A stretch of DNA of 64,000 nt, taken from the NCBI GenBank assembly GCA_016802295.1, contig JAESIW010000207.1, forward strand, positions 1,750,032 to 1,814,031, in the 5' to 3' direction. Positions within the stretch are counted from its first letter, which is position 1. Each line of letters starts with the position of its first letter. Below are positions 45,586 to 58,504 of this stretch, one piece after another. A program made the position numbers and the translations under genes. The notes below the pieces were generated by a model, which saw nothing but the letters and a program-made list of their open reading frames with translations, made no database searches and was not told the DNA's origin. This stretch comes from Brachionus rotundiformis. Lineage: Eukaryota > Rotifera > Eurotatoria > Ploima > Brachionidae.

Positions 45586-47252
45586 ATGGATGTAGAACCT
45601 AAGGTTGATGTTATGACAAAAATTAAAAAAAAATCAATTAAGGTCTTGTCAAGTGAATTGAATTATAATCAAAATTCAGCTGAAAAATTAAATTATCCAG
45701 TAAATTTAAATCAATTTACACCTAATAGTTTAATAAAAGACAAAATGACATTTTAAGACTTGTGGACGCAAAGATACAGAAAAAATTAATGAACATTTTT
45801 AGTAAAATTTTTTTTATCTAATAATTTTTAAACTATTTTATAAATTATTTTTAATATTAAACTATGAAGTAATTGCCGACCATCAGTTAAATACTCGATA
45901 ATATTTATTTTCTCAATAATATTGGTTATTTTTGTGGCAATTTTAGCATTTTTAGCAATAAGTATTAATAATTTAAATTATTAGTTTTTAATTTGGACTT
46001 AAATCCACTTGTCCATTGAAGAGCCATGTTTTTGGAAAAAATGCCACAAAAATGCTTCGTTGTGCATAAATCGGTTTCCATTTTGGGCTCAGTGTGTTTG
46101 CGACTTGGGCTATGCGGGAAACGGCAGGTCCCACTGTGTCGAGTGTGGTATTAGCTTTGTTAGGCCCAAATTGGAAAGAATAGTGGGTGGCAAAGATAGT
46201 GGTGAGTTATCGTGGCCTTTCGCTGTCTACATAATTCAAACATATCAAGGAAAATATGATATTAAAGGCTCTAGTCGTGTCATCAATTATAGTTGGGTAT
46301 GTGGTGGGACAATTCTGAATCAGCGAACTGTATTAACAGCGGCTCACTGCATTCAGGATAAATTTTTCGAATACCAGGATGAGCATGGCAATTTTTACAC
46401 ACTAGAAATACAATGGAACCAATGGTATGGTAATGTAGAATCAACTTTACAGATTTTTGCGGGACTTTACGACATAAGAAACACTAGTAAATCCATGAAA
46501 CTACGGGTCAAAAAAGTAAACAAGGTAAAAAGTTTTTAGAAGTTTATTTATTTTGTTAATTTTTAAAATAATTTTTTTTTTCAAAAAGCATGATCAATTT
46601 AATGAATACACTTTGTTGAATGATGTAGCTACATTAGAATTGAGTGAAAATATCGATACTCGTCATGACATTCAGTTTGCTTGTTTGCCAAATACGTCCT
46701 CGACCTCATACCCTGAGGTAAATAGGTCTGCATTTATAGTCGGATGGGGTAGAAAATATGAAAGTAAATTATTAATTAATTAATAATTAATAATAACTGA
46801 GATATGAGCTTGTTTTTAGATGGGTATCCTTCGCCAATATTGCAGAATTCTCTGATAGATATCTATCAAGATGAGATGTGTTCGACAGTCCAAGTTGACG
46901 TGGAAAAAAATTGGAGATCTCAAATATGTGCTGGGAGTCTGGACGGTTCAAGAGATACTTGTCAAGGAGGTATGAGAGAAAATTTATTTAAAAAAGGGGA
47001 TATTTTAATCAAGTTTATTTTTAATTAGATTCGGGTGGAGGACTTTTTGTCAATGAATATCTTAAGTATAATCAAAGTAAATATTTTGTTTCAGGTATAG
47101 TGTCGTATGGAGACGGATGTGCCCGTATTGGAAAACCCGGTACCAAAATTACCAATAATTATATAATAAATAATAAGAGCTATTTAATTTTAGGTATTTA
47201 TTCGAGAGTGAGTTTTTTTCTTGACTGGATCAGAAAACATTCAGATTTTTAG
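45586..47252 (+). CDS. Type II membrane serine protease with an EGF-like domain (trypsin-like, S1)
   Basis: The first exon (ATG at 45586) encodes a polar cytoplasmic N-terminus. A second near 45860-45945 encodes a transmembrane helix (FIFSIILVIFVAILAFLAI). The following exon starts with an EGF-like module (CFWKKCHKNASLC..CVCDLGYAGNG..HC), then the activation site RIVGGKDSG and LTAAHC (catalytic His). Exon 46589 on holds the catalytic Asp (LLNDVATLEL). Later exons hold DTCQGDSGGG, with the catalytic Ser and the Asp six residues earlier that gives trypsin-like Arg/Lys specificity. The last piece is GIYSRVSFFLDWIRKHSDF ending at 47252. All three catalytic residues are present, so an active, zymogen-type cell-surface protease is expected. 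The exact joins around the TM exon are uncertain. Confidence 0.85.
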
Positions 47253-48161
47253 AATGTTTTTTTAATTATTATTTTGTTATTTTTGTTCAAATTAATACAA
47301 TTAATGCAGATTTATTTGGTGCTAATTCTAAAGAAAAAATAAATTAATAAAGAAAAGAATATTTGTTTTTCTTTAAACATATTTCTTAAAAATTTATCTA
47401 GTTTTAATTTTAAATACCAATTTAACACTTGAAATGTAATAAACAAAGCATACAATATCGAGACTGAGTTTGTTTTATTTTTTTTTTATTTCAACCTAAA
47501 CCTAATTTTAGATAAATAATTTTATTTTTAATTTTATAATTTTAAACTTTTAAAACAAAAAAAAAACTCTTAGATTTTAGAGCAATAATATATTTTATTT
47601 GTTATCTAAGCTATTTAATACATTTAGAGATAATTTTTTTTCTAAAGTTTATTTGGCATTAAATTACATTTTAATAATAGATTTTAAATATAAAATTTAA
47701 TCTTTTTATTATTCATTGTGATGTGAATTGATGTCGGGTGACAAACATTTGTTTGTCTACTAAGCACATTTAAAATAATTGCAAACAAAAATAGTAGAAT
47801 TATATGATTTTTACCTTTATAAAGATAATATTGTGAATTTTTATTTATTTTTTTGAATATTTTTAGAAAATACTCCAGGTATTTTGGTTATCTAAGTTAG
47901 TCCTTTTTTAAAAGTGCTTATAATTGTCAAATAAGATATTTTTTTGGTAAATAATTGACAAAACCTTGTTGATTAAGGTCTCCGTAGACTTGATTAAAAA
48001 TGGTGGCAATAGAAGACTATCAATTCATAAATTTTTAAGGTTTTAAATTTAATTTTTTATTATTTTAAACAAATTGAGTAGAAAATAAACAAATGGTATT
48101 AATCAAATTTCATGACTAATTAATATTGCTCAGTTGTGCCTGAACGGTTATCTATTTATAC

Positions 48162-48181
48162 ATATATATATATATATATAT
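48162..48181. repeat. (AT)n microsatellite
   Basis: Ten AT units, followed directly by a GTCCACGAG sequence. Confidence 0.9.
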
Positions 48182-50320
48182 GTCCACGAGAGTGCCCTAA
48201 TCTTGATTATTTCCTTTAAAAAATATTTTCAAGGGCAAAACTAGATTTATAGAGCGTAAAATCTAAAATCAAAATCATAACTAATAGATACTCTTGGATG
48301 ATCATTTATTATACTTGATTCGAGCACTTTACGTGCAACAAACAAACCAAAACGGATCTAGCTGAAATAAACTAAGATAAATGAATCAAAAATAAGCTTT
48401 AATATCTTTTTATTATTTTATTTAGATTAAAATTGAATTTATTTTTAAATAATCAAATATAAATAAGATTAATAAGAAAATTAATAATAATAATAATAAT
48501 GAAAAATTTGCTCGATATAATTTAAAATTTAACAAACCTAGACTAATTTTTGTTTAATACTGAATTAAATAAACTAGAATATTTATAATAAATATTATAT
48601 TTGTTCAAGATAAAAGATATCTATCTAATGCGACATTTTTGCTAAAATTAGCCTATTGAAATAAATTGAAGGTGTATAGATGATAGTATCAATTTTATCT
48701 AATAAAGAGTTAGATTTCAATATTTTTTAATATTTTTTTATTATTATTGAACTTAATAATTCTTAAATTAAGAAAATATTTTTAATTTGAATGCATATGT
48801 TTTTTTGAATTTTATGATTTTTACTACATCGCCAGAACTGGCCCTAAATGAAAAAAATTGATAAATAATTATACTCACAAAATTAAAATATCAGACCAAT
48901 TGAATATTTGACAAGATTAATTTATTTTTCTAGTTAAATCAATCGATTGCTAATTAGAACATCTGATTTAGATTAAATTAAATCTTTAAAATTGTCACAA
49001 TATCAGTGATAAGATAGTTTATAGCTGGTTATTAGGGTTAATTTTGATGACATTTCTGAATAATAGAAAATTTTTGTATTTTGTATTTCAAATTTTTATT
49101 TTTGAATTTGATAAAAATTTTGCTGGGTAGTAGGTTGGTTCAAGCAGATAGACAGAGATGGGACAGACAGGCAGGCAAAGTACTTAGGTCAATTGGCAAT
49201 TAAGATTTTTGTATTCAATTGTTGCTGGGTCACTCATTGGGCAACTAATGCAATCGCATTAGCCGAATTCCTCACCATAAGCCAAATATTTGCATATTTG
49301 AAGAGATAAAACTCTGCTAAAGCTATTAAGAAGGTGAAATCAAACAAACAACAATTAAAAAAACAATCAATCTGATCATTAAGAACTTAGCGCAATTGCT
49401 CTCTTTGCTATCAAAGAGAACATAACTCAATCAAAAATTACGCAAGCTAATCCTCTTGGAAAATGTTGACTATTTGCTTTGATGTTGTTTGGCAATCGAA
49501 AGCAGGCCGTGATCGAACCTGCTCTTGATCGCTCTTTTGGGTCGTCCACTGAGCTCAAGTGGCACGTTTTGACAAGCTCCACAAGACAGAAAAAAACACT
49601 CACACACATAACAAAAACAAAATCTGAAATCCAATACCCACAATGATATTCAAAACTGATTATCTTTTCACTTATCGTAGCATGTCGCCTTGTATGACAT
49701 GTCAAAATTTTAATTAAAATACGATAAGGATATGATTGTTTGTCGTATAGAACAAACAATCCGGATGGAGTCTCAGAGAAGATTAGGCCATTATAAGCTC
49801 ATTTTGATTGTTCTCAATCGATTAGTGCTCAAAGGCTGGCTTATAACACTAGATTAAGTTATAGACGTCAATTTAGCAACAATTAACTTTTTTTTTTATT
49901 TTTCCCACTCATTTATAGAATAAATATTTACAAGGAGGCAATTTACAAAAAGATCAAAGTAGAACAAAATAAAATCGTAAAAAAAAATAAAAAAAATTTG
50001 CTCCAAAAGAAATCCACACGTTTGCTAATCTTTTTGGTAAATAGTCTTGAAATTGTTTGAAATGTGTTGTATTTTGACTTGGACTTGAAAACAGAAGCTT
50101 AAATTTAATTAATTTTTTAGAGGATTTTATTTTTGCAGGACGGACAGGCTGTGTTGCCGTCTAGTTTTTCCAGATCCTTTAATTTTAGATCCAGATCTAA
50201 CTAATCAACACCATCTAGAGCATATGGATTTGTTTTTTAATTGAATTTTTGGCAGAAGAATCCTGCCACGATTTGCATAAGAGAAGTAATATCAAATATC
50301 ATATGCTAGTCAGTGAGTGT

Positions 50321-50338
50321 ATGTGTGTGTGTGTGTGT
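50321..50338. repeat. (GT)n microsatellite
   Basis: Nine TG/GT units inside a GT-rich stretch (GAGTGTATGTGTG...). One of several dinucleotide runs clustered around Lhx1/5. Confidence 0.85.
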
Positions 50339-52085
50339 TTGGTACCGCGAGAGAAGACTCTGCGGAATTTGTAGATTTCTAAGATTTGAAAAGTCGATAA
50401 TTGTTTTTCATATTTGGCTTGTAGAGAAAGAAAACATTAAAGATCTTTTCTTTTGAACACAGGAATCCTTCAAAAATCAAAAATAAAAATAAAAAAGTGT
50501 TCTATGCTTGAGAAAATTAATTAAAAAACTTGGCATGTAAACACATAAATTCAAGAGTTGCAATCGCTCTCGGTGAAGCGAAAGAATACCAAATCAAAGC
50601 TAAATAACTCATCATAATAAACAATTTGAAGCACTTAACTTTTGGCCCTAAAGAGAAAATAAAAAATAAGCACTTTGAACAATTAATCAAAATGAAAATA
50701 AATAATAAAAGAATAGAATAGTTAAAAAGAAAAGAACTGTTCTAATTTTTAATTTGCCATACCTGTTCGGACAGTTGTGCCAAAAAATAAAATGCCTTAT
50801 TAATAATCTATTTAAAATATGTTCGTATACGAGCTCTATTGGCTCTCCAATTTCAATCAACAATGCGCTGCTCAACTATTTTTGAACAGATATGATATGA
50901 TCAAATAAAAAGATAAAAGTTATAGCTAAAAATGTGATTGTTGTTGTTGTTTGGAGATGAGATGAGATCAGATGAGCTTTATTTTTATGCTCACTTTGGA
51001 GCGTGAAATTTATTCAATATATTCAATATGTATGCATATATGTGTGCCTTATTGAAAGTTTATTAGCACTTGGTCCCGCACCGACCATCAACATCTGCTT
51101 GTACAACAAACTCATTGTTTGCTAATTTATGAATTTATTTTATTAGCGGAATTTTCTAAAATTCGATTAAAATTCCTTGTACCAAATATTTGCTCTAGAT
51201 TATTATCAGAGACACACAGATTACTGATCTTAAGAGTTTCTTAATTTACTCAGCAAATGTTTGAATAATCACTTGGACTAAGATGTTACTAGGCCTTTTG
51301 AGCACGTTCCGGATGCTAATTTTGTTTTCGAGATTTTTTTTCGAGTTTTTTCAAAATTCAAATTAGCCTAGAACAAATACACTTAGTTGCCAGAAAAAAA
51401 ACAAATAAATAAATAAATGAATTTTTGAATTTTTTATTTGAAAAAATTTAAATAAATAAAAAGAAAAATGTCCAAAATGATGAAACTGTTGGGTGTTTGT
51501 AAAAAGATGAGAGATTCTCGTAAGGTTGTTGGGCGTGAAGAAGAAAGAGAGGCAGAGAGTGTGAATGTCATGAGAATTGAGACGCGTTTAACCAATGAAC
51601 GCGTAGAACAGTGTTTAGTTATGTGTGGTGATGTGTGTGAGCCCGGTTGTTCAAGGACAAAGCACGAAGAGTCGGGGAATTTGAGAGTTTTGAGTGTGTA
51701 CATGCATTAGAAAAAGAAAAAGGGAGTGCTGGTTTTTCATGTTTTTTCATGTTCGTTCAATTTAGTACTTTAGTTACACTTGGACAAATCATTCAAAAAA
51801 AAAATAAATTAAATACAGAAAAATTATTTTTATTTTTATTACATAAAAAAATATTTATAAATATATGCATATATATATATATATGTTTGTGAAGAACAGA
51901 AAACAAATTCAGACACATTTGGACAACATGAAAAGAGAGCTAATTGCTTGCGTAGATTGAGTCGTATGTAAATAAATGGCACGGATGGATGGATGAATGG
52001 ATGAATGGTGATCAAGCCATACTCCAGCCGTGGTCCATAACTAAATAAATACATTGAGACCTTGGTGGCTTAAGTGATTGAGCGG

Positions 52086-54773
52086 TTATATAATACCTGG
52101 ATTTAGGATAGTCTCGAAGCCGCTCGGCTGCGTCATGTACTCATAGCTGGTGCTATTGCCATAAAAATCNNNNNNNNNNNNNNNNNNNNNNNNNNNNNNN
52201 NNNNNNNNNNNNNNNNNNNNNNNNNNNNNNNNNNNNNNNNNNNNNNNNNNNNNNNNNNNNNNNNNNNNNNNNNNNNNNNNNNNNNNNNNNNNNNNNNNNN
52301 NNNNNNNNNNNNNNNNNNNNNNNNNNNNNNNNNNNNNNNNNNNNNNNNNNNNNNNNNNNNNNNNNNNNNNNNNNNNNNNNNNNNNNNNNNNNNNNNNNNN
52401 NNNNNNNNNNNNNNNNNNNNNNNNNNNNNNNNNNNNNNNNNNNNNNNNNNNNNNNNNNNNNNNNNNNNNNNNNNNNNNNNNNNNNNNNNNNNNNNNNNNN
52501 NNNNNNNNNNNNNNNNNNNNNNNNNNNNNNNNNNNNNNNNNNNNNNNNNNNNNNNNNNNNNNNNNNNNNNNNNNNNNNNNNNNNNNNNNNNNNNNNNNNN
52601 NNNNNNNNNNNNNNNNNNNNNNNNNNNNNNNNNNNNNNNNNNNNNNNNNNNNNNNNNNNNNNNNNNNNNNNNNNNNNNNNNNNNNNNNNNNNNNNNNNNN
52701 NNNNNNNNNNNNNNNNNNNNNNNNNNNNNNNNNNNNNNNNNNNNNNNNNNNNNNNNNNNNNNNNNNNNNNNNNNNNNNNNNNNNNNNNNNNNNNNNNNNN
52801 NNNNNNNNNNNNNNNNNNNNNNNNNNNNNNNNNNNNNNNNNNNNNNNNNNNNNNNNNNNNNNNNNNNNNNNNNNNNNNNNNNNNNNNNNNNNNNNNNNNN
52901 NNNNNNNNNNNNNNNNNNNNNNNNNNNNNNNNNNNNNNNNNNNNNNNNNNNNNNNNNNNNNNNNNNNNNNNNNNNNNNNNNNNNNNNNNNNNNNNNNNNN
53001 NNNNNNNNNNNNNNNNNNNNNNNNNNNNNNNNNNNNNNNNNNNNNNNNNNNNNNNNNNNNNNNNNNNNNNNNNNNNNNNNNNNNNNNNNNNNNNNNNNNN
53101 NNNNNNNNNNNNNNNNNNNNNNNNNNCGTTTTGATCAAGGTCGTATGGTCGTGTAGGCTGCTGCGCTGCATGACTAGTGCTAATTGGCGGAGGTTGTATG
53201 GGCATGGACAAATTTTGTGCATTGTGTTGACGAGCAGCGTTGCGGTAATAGTGACGTCTATTGCCCATTGCGCTCAACTGTTTCATTCGTCGTTCTTTCG
53301 AGCGTCTATTTTGAAACCACACCTAAAATTGAACAAAAAAAACCATTAGAACAGCGCCCTCTTCTAATCCTCTCTCTTTCGCTATCGTGCGGTCTTTGCC
53401 TCGATAAGAAAGTAGCTAAACACTGCCGAGCTAAACAGAGGAATGTCAAGACTAACAGTCTCGATTAAAGTTCTACCGAGGCGTTTTAGAAACAGCCAAT
53501 GGGATCGGCAGTGTATTAGCAGCCAATAGGCTAGCTTGAATGACACTTACTTGAATGACTCGCATATTAAGACCGGTCTCTTGAGCAAGCTGTTCGCGTA
53601 TGTGCCTAGTTGGTTTGGGAGTGGCAGCAAAAGCCGACTTGAGCATTTCGAGTTGTTTGGCTTTGATGGTGGTGCGCGGGCCCCGCTTTTTGCCGTTCAT
53701 GTTGCTCGAGTCGTCTTTGGATGAAGACGACGAGGAGGCCTTGCCGTTGCTGCCGTGAGTACGGTCGCCTGTGCCGTCCTCGTCCTCTTCGTCATCGTCG
53801 TCGACCTCGTCTTCGTCGTCTTCGATTAACTCGTCGTCCGAGTTCTGGTTCTCGTCCTTGTCCGAGTCCATGAACTCGGCGTAATAGCCCTGGCCGCTGC
53901 CGACAACCCCGCCGCCGCCACCAACGCCATTTGAATGCATGGTGGTCACGTGACCCAACTGATAATGATGTCCCTGGTGCATATAATCGACACCAGTCGA
54001 CTCGTTGTTTAGCAATAGGTTCTCTTTCTCGTCCATATAGACCTGACTAGTAGTTTGTTGTTTATTTAGTGGCGGGGTGCTCGTATTGCACGGCTGAAAG
54101 CAAGCAGTGTCGCTCTGGTTCAAGTCGTGCTTGATTAGCGAGGGCGACGATGACGACGACGACATTGAATCCATGCCGTGATGCATCATGGGCAAATATT
54201 TGACACCGCTTGATTCGAGTGCGTTCGAGTGAGCCGACGGTGGTGACTTTAGCATATTTGACGATTGCTGCTCTTCTTCTTGGCCTTCTTCGGCTTAAAA
54301 TTTGAAAAAAAAAAATTAAATCAAGGTCAAGGACTTTTACAAAAAAAACTTTTTTTTTGCGTTTTCTGATTGGATGAGCACTTACCTGACACTAGAGCTT
54401 TGTTTAGTACGTAGTCATGCTTGCACATGAACTTGTGGTCGTCGACGAAGAAAAGCTGTTCGCCGGTGCCGATCGGCTTGCGGCATATGTAGCACGCGAA
54501 GCAGTTCAAGTGGTAGACTTTGTCGCGGGCGCGGCGCACCAAATCGCTCGGACATATGCCCGTATGGCAGCCCGAGCAGCGCGGTCCGTACCGGCGGAAA
54601 AAGTCGTCTCGACAATAGAGCTTGCCGTCTCGCGAGAAACACTTCTCGTTCAGGCTTGTCTTGCAGTCCGAGCATTGAATGCACGTTTGGTGCCACGCTC
54701 GATCCAACACATTATACAAATACTGATCGTTGATTGGTCGGTCACAACCGGCGCAGTTAACCACTAGTGGCAT
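52086..54773 (-). CDS. Lhx1/5: LIM-homeodomain transcription factor Lhx1/5 (Lim1)
   Basis: Exon 54773-54386 encodes both LIM domains (CAGCDRPI..VLDRAWHQTC.. and CSGCHTGI..SDLVRRARDKVYH), which bind the Ldb co-factor. Exon 54293-53551 encodes a long linker with poly-Ser, Gly and a strongly acidic D/E run, then most of the homeodomain (KKRGPRTTIKAKQLEMLKSA to MRVIQ). Exon 53322 downward gives VWFQNRRSKERRMKQLSAMG and continues into an assembly gap. After the gap, the C-terminal end is YGNSTSYEYMTQPSGF..., stop at 52086-52088. The conserved intron splits the homeodomain before WFQNRR. LIM and homeodomain sequences match the Lhx1/Lhx5 class rather than Lhx3/4 or Lmx. This is a nuclear regulator of neural and axial patterning. 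The gap hides part of the C-terminal region. Confidence 0.95.
52170..53126. other. Assembly gap (957 N)
   Basis: Undetermined bases within the Lhx1/5 gene. Unlike the gap at 26.3 kb, its flanks are not duplicates of each other. Confidence 1.
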
Positions 54774-57192
54774 TTTTTTTTTTTGTTTTTAATTTCTAAT
54801 AATGTGTCTTTGATAGTCTTGTGTATGGGTGTTATTTTTTTTTCTATCAATTTTTAGTTTTAATAAACTCTTAACTATCTAAAAATAAAAATTTATTTTT
54901 ATATTTGTTACAAAATCAAATCGAAGTCTATTGATTAGTGACGTAAAGACTTGAATATATCTCTATGTGTGTAACCCTAACAAAATAATAAAATTATATA
55001 TACATATAAAATAAAAAAAATATAAACCTTAAAACAAAACACAAAAACTACGAAAGAAAATTTTGATTTATTATAATTTTCTATATATTTTCTTTTTCTC
55101 TCTCTCTCTTTCTTTTTTTTTTTGCTTAACAAAAATTTGGGCATCTTTAGCCGAACGAAAAAATTGATTTGTTAATTTAAATTAACAAATAAGAAATATT
55201 TACGGGGGGTTTGTGCATTCGAAGTGTTTCTATTCGCTGCTATTTGGATCGAGGCGGAGTCGCGGCTAAATATTTGCTATGCAGCCATTGGCTTAAGACG
55301 AATATTTTTATGAACTTCAAATTTGAAATTTCTCTGCCTCCCCGAGCCCCCTGCATTGTCGATTCTTGCAAGTTTTTGAAATATTTCAAGCAAGTGTTAC
55401 GATACGAGATACACTTTTACTTATATGCGCGCATGCACACATACACACATTCACATTTATACACTCTATCTCTGAACACACAGCCCATTAACTGTTATTT
55501 CTAAATGTCGCTGTGCTAAATGTAAACAAACGGACAGCCCAGCGATGACACTTTGACAACAAATTCTACTGCCCACTCTAAACAATCATTGCTACCTAAT
55601 GCTACCTTTGGCTACCTCTTATTAGACAATGCACACAATTGAGCAGAAAAGTAACTCTTTATTTTTAAGTATAAATAAATAGTTGAAATATCTTGTATCT
55701 ATCTATGTATTTACCTAGATTTATCTATATATGACTTTTGTGTGTGTTTGTGCGAGTGACTAAGTGAGTGAATGATTTTTTAATTAGTTTTCAAGTTTTG
55801 TCAACCAGAGAAAATAATTAAAAATTAAATTTTATTTGAAAAAAAAAGAAAAAAATTATCAGAAATTAATTAGTGCCTATTTTGTTATTGTGGTGGAGAC
55901 AAATTTTGAAAACAAGACGTGCACATAGCATAGGTGATTGTAAACTGAGACTCTTTTATCTAATTGTATTAAATTTCGTCCATTTGGCATTGACGATTTG
56001 ACGACTAATTTTCAAATTCTGATAATCTCTTTCTGAAGATATCAGTCTATCTTTTTCTCTTTTTCCTACTCTCATTGTTCACATCCTATTTCCAACCAAC
56101 ATCATCAGCAAGAACAGAACAAAAAAAATCGATAATTTGAATTAGACTTTTTTATTATCTAATCGAGAACAAAAACCTTTCGGGGATTCTTCATTTAAAG
56201 ATAATCTCTTATTTCAAAGCTAATCTTCGCAAGCAATGAGCTTACTAATATCTGACTTTGTCATAATGCCTTTTGTTAATCCAGATTACAAATAATGTAT
56301 CTATTAACAATAGGAAATAAAAAATAAATATAGTCATGTATAGACTAGTTGTTAGTCTTCGAGGATTGGCTGCCTCTTGACTTGAAAATAATTCTCTTCT
56401 TTTTTGTTCAAAGCCTCCCAAGTAAACGATCAATAGCTGCCAGCTATCGACCCATTCGATCGCACTGGTGGCTAATCAGCCAACAAAAACAACACAAATT
56501 TGACGCTAGAGTCGTCTAATAGAGCCATATTTAGTACACAACGGCATGCAGTGGTGGTTTTAGAATGGGATTGGCCAAAAGTGCTCGATAGAAAGGAATG
56601 TCGAGCCGGGGTTGAATAGGCGAGAGGTGATTGGCTCACGACATTCAGCAGCAGCACAGCAGCAAAACAGTACATGCATGTACAAGTATATGTATGAGTG
56701 TATGTGTGAGTGTGTGTGCTATTAGAATCAAGAACTTAGGGTGCTGTTTAGAACTTGAAAACAGAAGCCAATGAAAGCCGCTGATAGAACCACTGCAAGT
56801 AAGAAACAAGATCCCGTAAGCGAGTGCTTCATTTTCGGCTTTAATTAAAGTTTGAAAAACACGTATTTTTATTTGGAATTTATAAATATTTTCATCAATA
56901 TTAACGAAAGAGAAATGAAAACAAGAAAATGAACAAGAAAAAAAAAGAAAGAAAGAAAAAGAGAGAGAGAGAAATTGAAAGAGAGCGCACTTTAATCGAC
57001 TCAAAAGTGAGAATAGATATGTTCAAGTATTAACTAGTGGTGTTAGCTTAGGAATGAAAATATTTTGAATTAACAAGTTTATAGAAGAAACGATAGGAAA
57101 AACAAGCAAATTCTAGTTGAATTTGTAATCGCTATTTATTTAAATACTATATATCTTAATATTTACTTATTTAAAGAATATTATTTGCTTTG

Positions 57193-57230
57193 AAAAATAA
57201 AATAAAATAAAATAAAATAAAAAATAAAAT
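57193..57230. repeat. (AAAAT)n microsatellite
   Basis: About seven units of AAAAT/AAATA with one slippage, on the Lhx1/5 upstream side. Confidence 0.85.
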
Positions 57231-58206
57231 TGAAAATATTAATGATTCTAGCCGTATATATCGACTAGAATATAAAATATGGCAATGAGGCTGTGTGTGT
57301 GTGTGTGTTGACTAAACGAAATCCCTAAATCCAAACGCCACAAAGCCAAATGTAAACTATTTTTTATAATTTCAAATTTTTCTAGAGTAATCTCATTAAT
57401 CTGCACAAGGCTTCTATTATTCTGATTCTTCCACAACAACAACCATAAAAAAAGAAAAAAAAAAAAAAACTAATCAAACTATGTATGGCTTTTCAAATAA
57501 AATATCAGTTTCTGTGTTTGAGCTTGGAATTTGTTTTTTTTCTGTTTTTTTTTTTTTTTTTAAATCCACTTAGCAAACTAATTAGGTGTATATTTCCTTA
57601 TCAGAATCAAAAAAAAATAAAATTCAAAAAAAAAACGCAACCAAGAGAACAAGCTCCTGATGCTTTGGTCTTTGAGTGAATTAAATTGTCGTTTAGCATG
57701 AAAATATTTTCTTGACAAGACCGGCATTTAGAACACCAGGAGTGCAGCTCGTTGATTACACTCGAATTGCTCTCTCTCTCTCTCTTTTCTCTTTTTCCAT
57801 TGATCTTTCTCTCTACTACTGCTGTTGACGTTCTTGTCTAAAACACAACGTTTAGACAAAAAATAAAAATATAAATTAAAAATCTAAGAAAGAAAAAAAC
57901 TCATTTCCCCATTTTGTTCATGCTCAAGTTGGCCCGATAGAGTTGCACAAGCATATTTCCTTCGAATTGCATTCGAATCCACTCGAGCAAATTAGCTCGA
58001 CGATATGCGCCAACGGCCAACTTAGATGACATGATAAATAATTAAAATACAAATGAGCTTCTCACCTGTAACTAATGAAAAAGCTAAAAAAAGCCTAGAT
58101 TTAGTCAAGATAAAAACACAAACTGATCACTCTATTAACAAAAAATGAAAAAGCGCCTTTGGGGACTTAGTGCACCATTTAGCGCGTCTATCTCTCTCTA
58201 TCCTCT

Positions 58207-58227
58207 CCTCTCTCTCTCTCTCTCTCT
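58207..58227. repeat. (CT)n microsatellite
   Basis: About ten CT units at the end of a longer pyrimidine tract starting near 58187, followed by GCGCGC. Confidence 0.85.
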
Positions 58228-58308
58228 GCGCGCACATGATTCTAAATTTCGATTTTGACAGCATCTATTGACACCTAGACAAAACCGGTTGAGCAATACA
58301 ACAACATG

Positions 58309-58310
<2 letters not shown>

Positions 58311-58339
<29 letters not shown>
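58311..58339. repeat. (AC)n microsatellite
   Basis: About fourteen CA units, preceded by GTATA and followed by CTCATATAATATA. Confidence 0.9.
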
Positions 58340-58470
58340 TCATATAATATACATGGTCCCTGTTGGCTTTCATTCCATTCGAATGCTCATGCACGCGTTA
58401 CTTACATTCACTCATGAATTAGCTTAATGATGTATCTTTGATTAGGCTCATTCCCATTTTAATGTTTTGG

Positions 58471-58504
58471 CGTTTGAGAACAATCTCAGTATTGTTCTCA
58501 AACG
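58471..58504. repeat. Perfect 14-bp inverted repeat
   Basis: CGTTTGAGAACAAT, a six-base loop CTCAGT, then ATTGTTCTCAAACG with no mismatch. The core AACAAT/ATTGTT resembles SOX-type sites in head-to-head orientation. It lies 3.7 kb upstream of the Lhx1/5 start codon. Confidence 0.85.

Larger units (their letters stand above)
47253..52085. other. Long non-coding region 3' of Lhx1/5
   Basis: Nearly 5 kb without a credible gene. It contains (AT)n at 48162-48181, (AAT)n at 48482-48500 and (GT)n at 50321-50338, a 7-bp hairpin (CTCTTTG/CAAAGAG) at 49401-49418, and higher-complexity GC-richer sequence from about 49.1 kb. The minus-strand ORF 49427-49759 and plus-strand ORF 51468-51710 lack protein-like features. 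Given the neighbour, parts are plausible cis-regulatory DNA for Lhx1/5. Confidence 0.5.
54774..58470. other. Upstream non-coding region of Lhx1/5
   Basis: Begins with a pyrimidine-rich leader just above the ATG (54774-54850), then non-repetitive sequence mixed with many microsatellites: CT-rich at 55091-55110, GA-rich at 56940-56985, (AAAAT)n at 57193-57230, (GT)n at 57290-57309 and (CT)n at 57769-57786. ORFs such as 55211-55504 and 56645-57004 are built on these runs and are rejected. It is probably regulatory for Lhx1/5. Confidence 0.5.

Noticed and set aside
49427..49759. 110-codon minus-strand ORF
   Set aside because: No signal peptide, domain or conserved-looking motif; Cys/Phe-rich composition typical of chance ORFs here.
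51468..51710. 80-codon plus-strand ORF (MSKMMKLLGVCKKMRD...)
   Set aside because: Overlapped by an equally long minus-strand ORF, low complexity (E/R repeats), no supporting feature.
54415..54767. Overlapping ORFs of 93 and 116 codons on the two strands of the LIM exon
   Set aside because: Shadows of the GC-rich LIM coding exon; the LIM frame has the cysteine spacing and explains the region.
55211..57679. Several 60-120-codon ORFs upstream of Lhx1/5
   Set aside because: They run through microsatellites (for example HTHTHT or repeated LSFSF residues) and are not protein-like.
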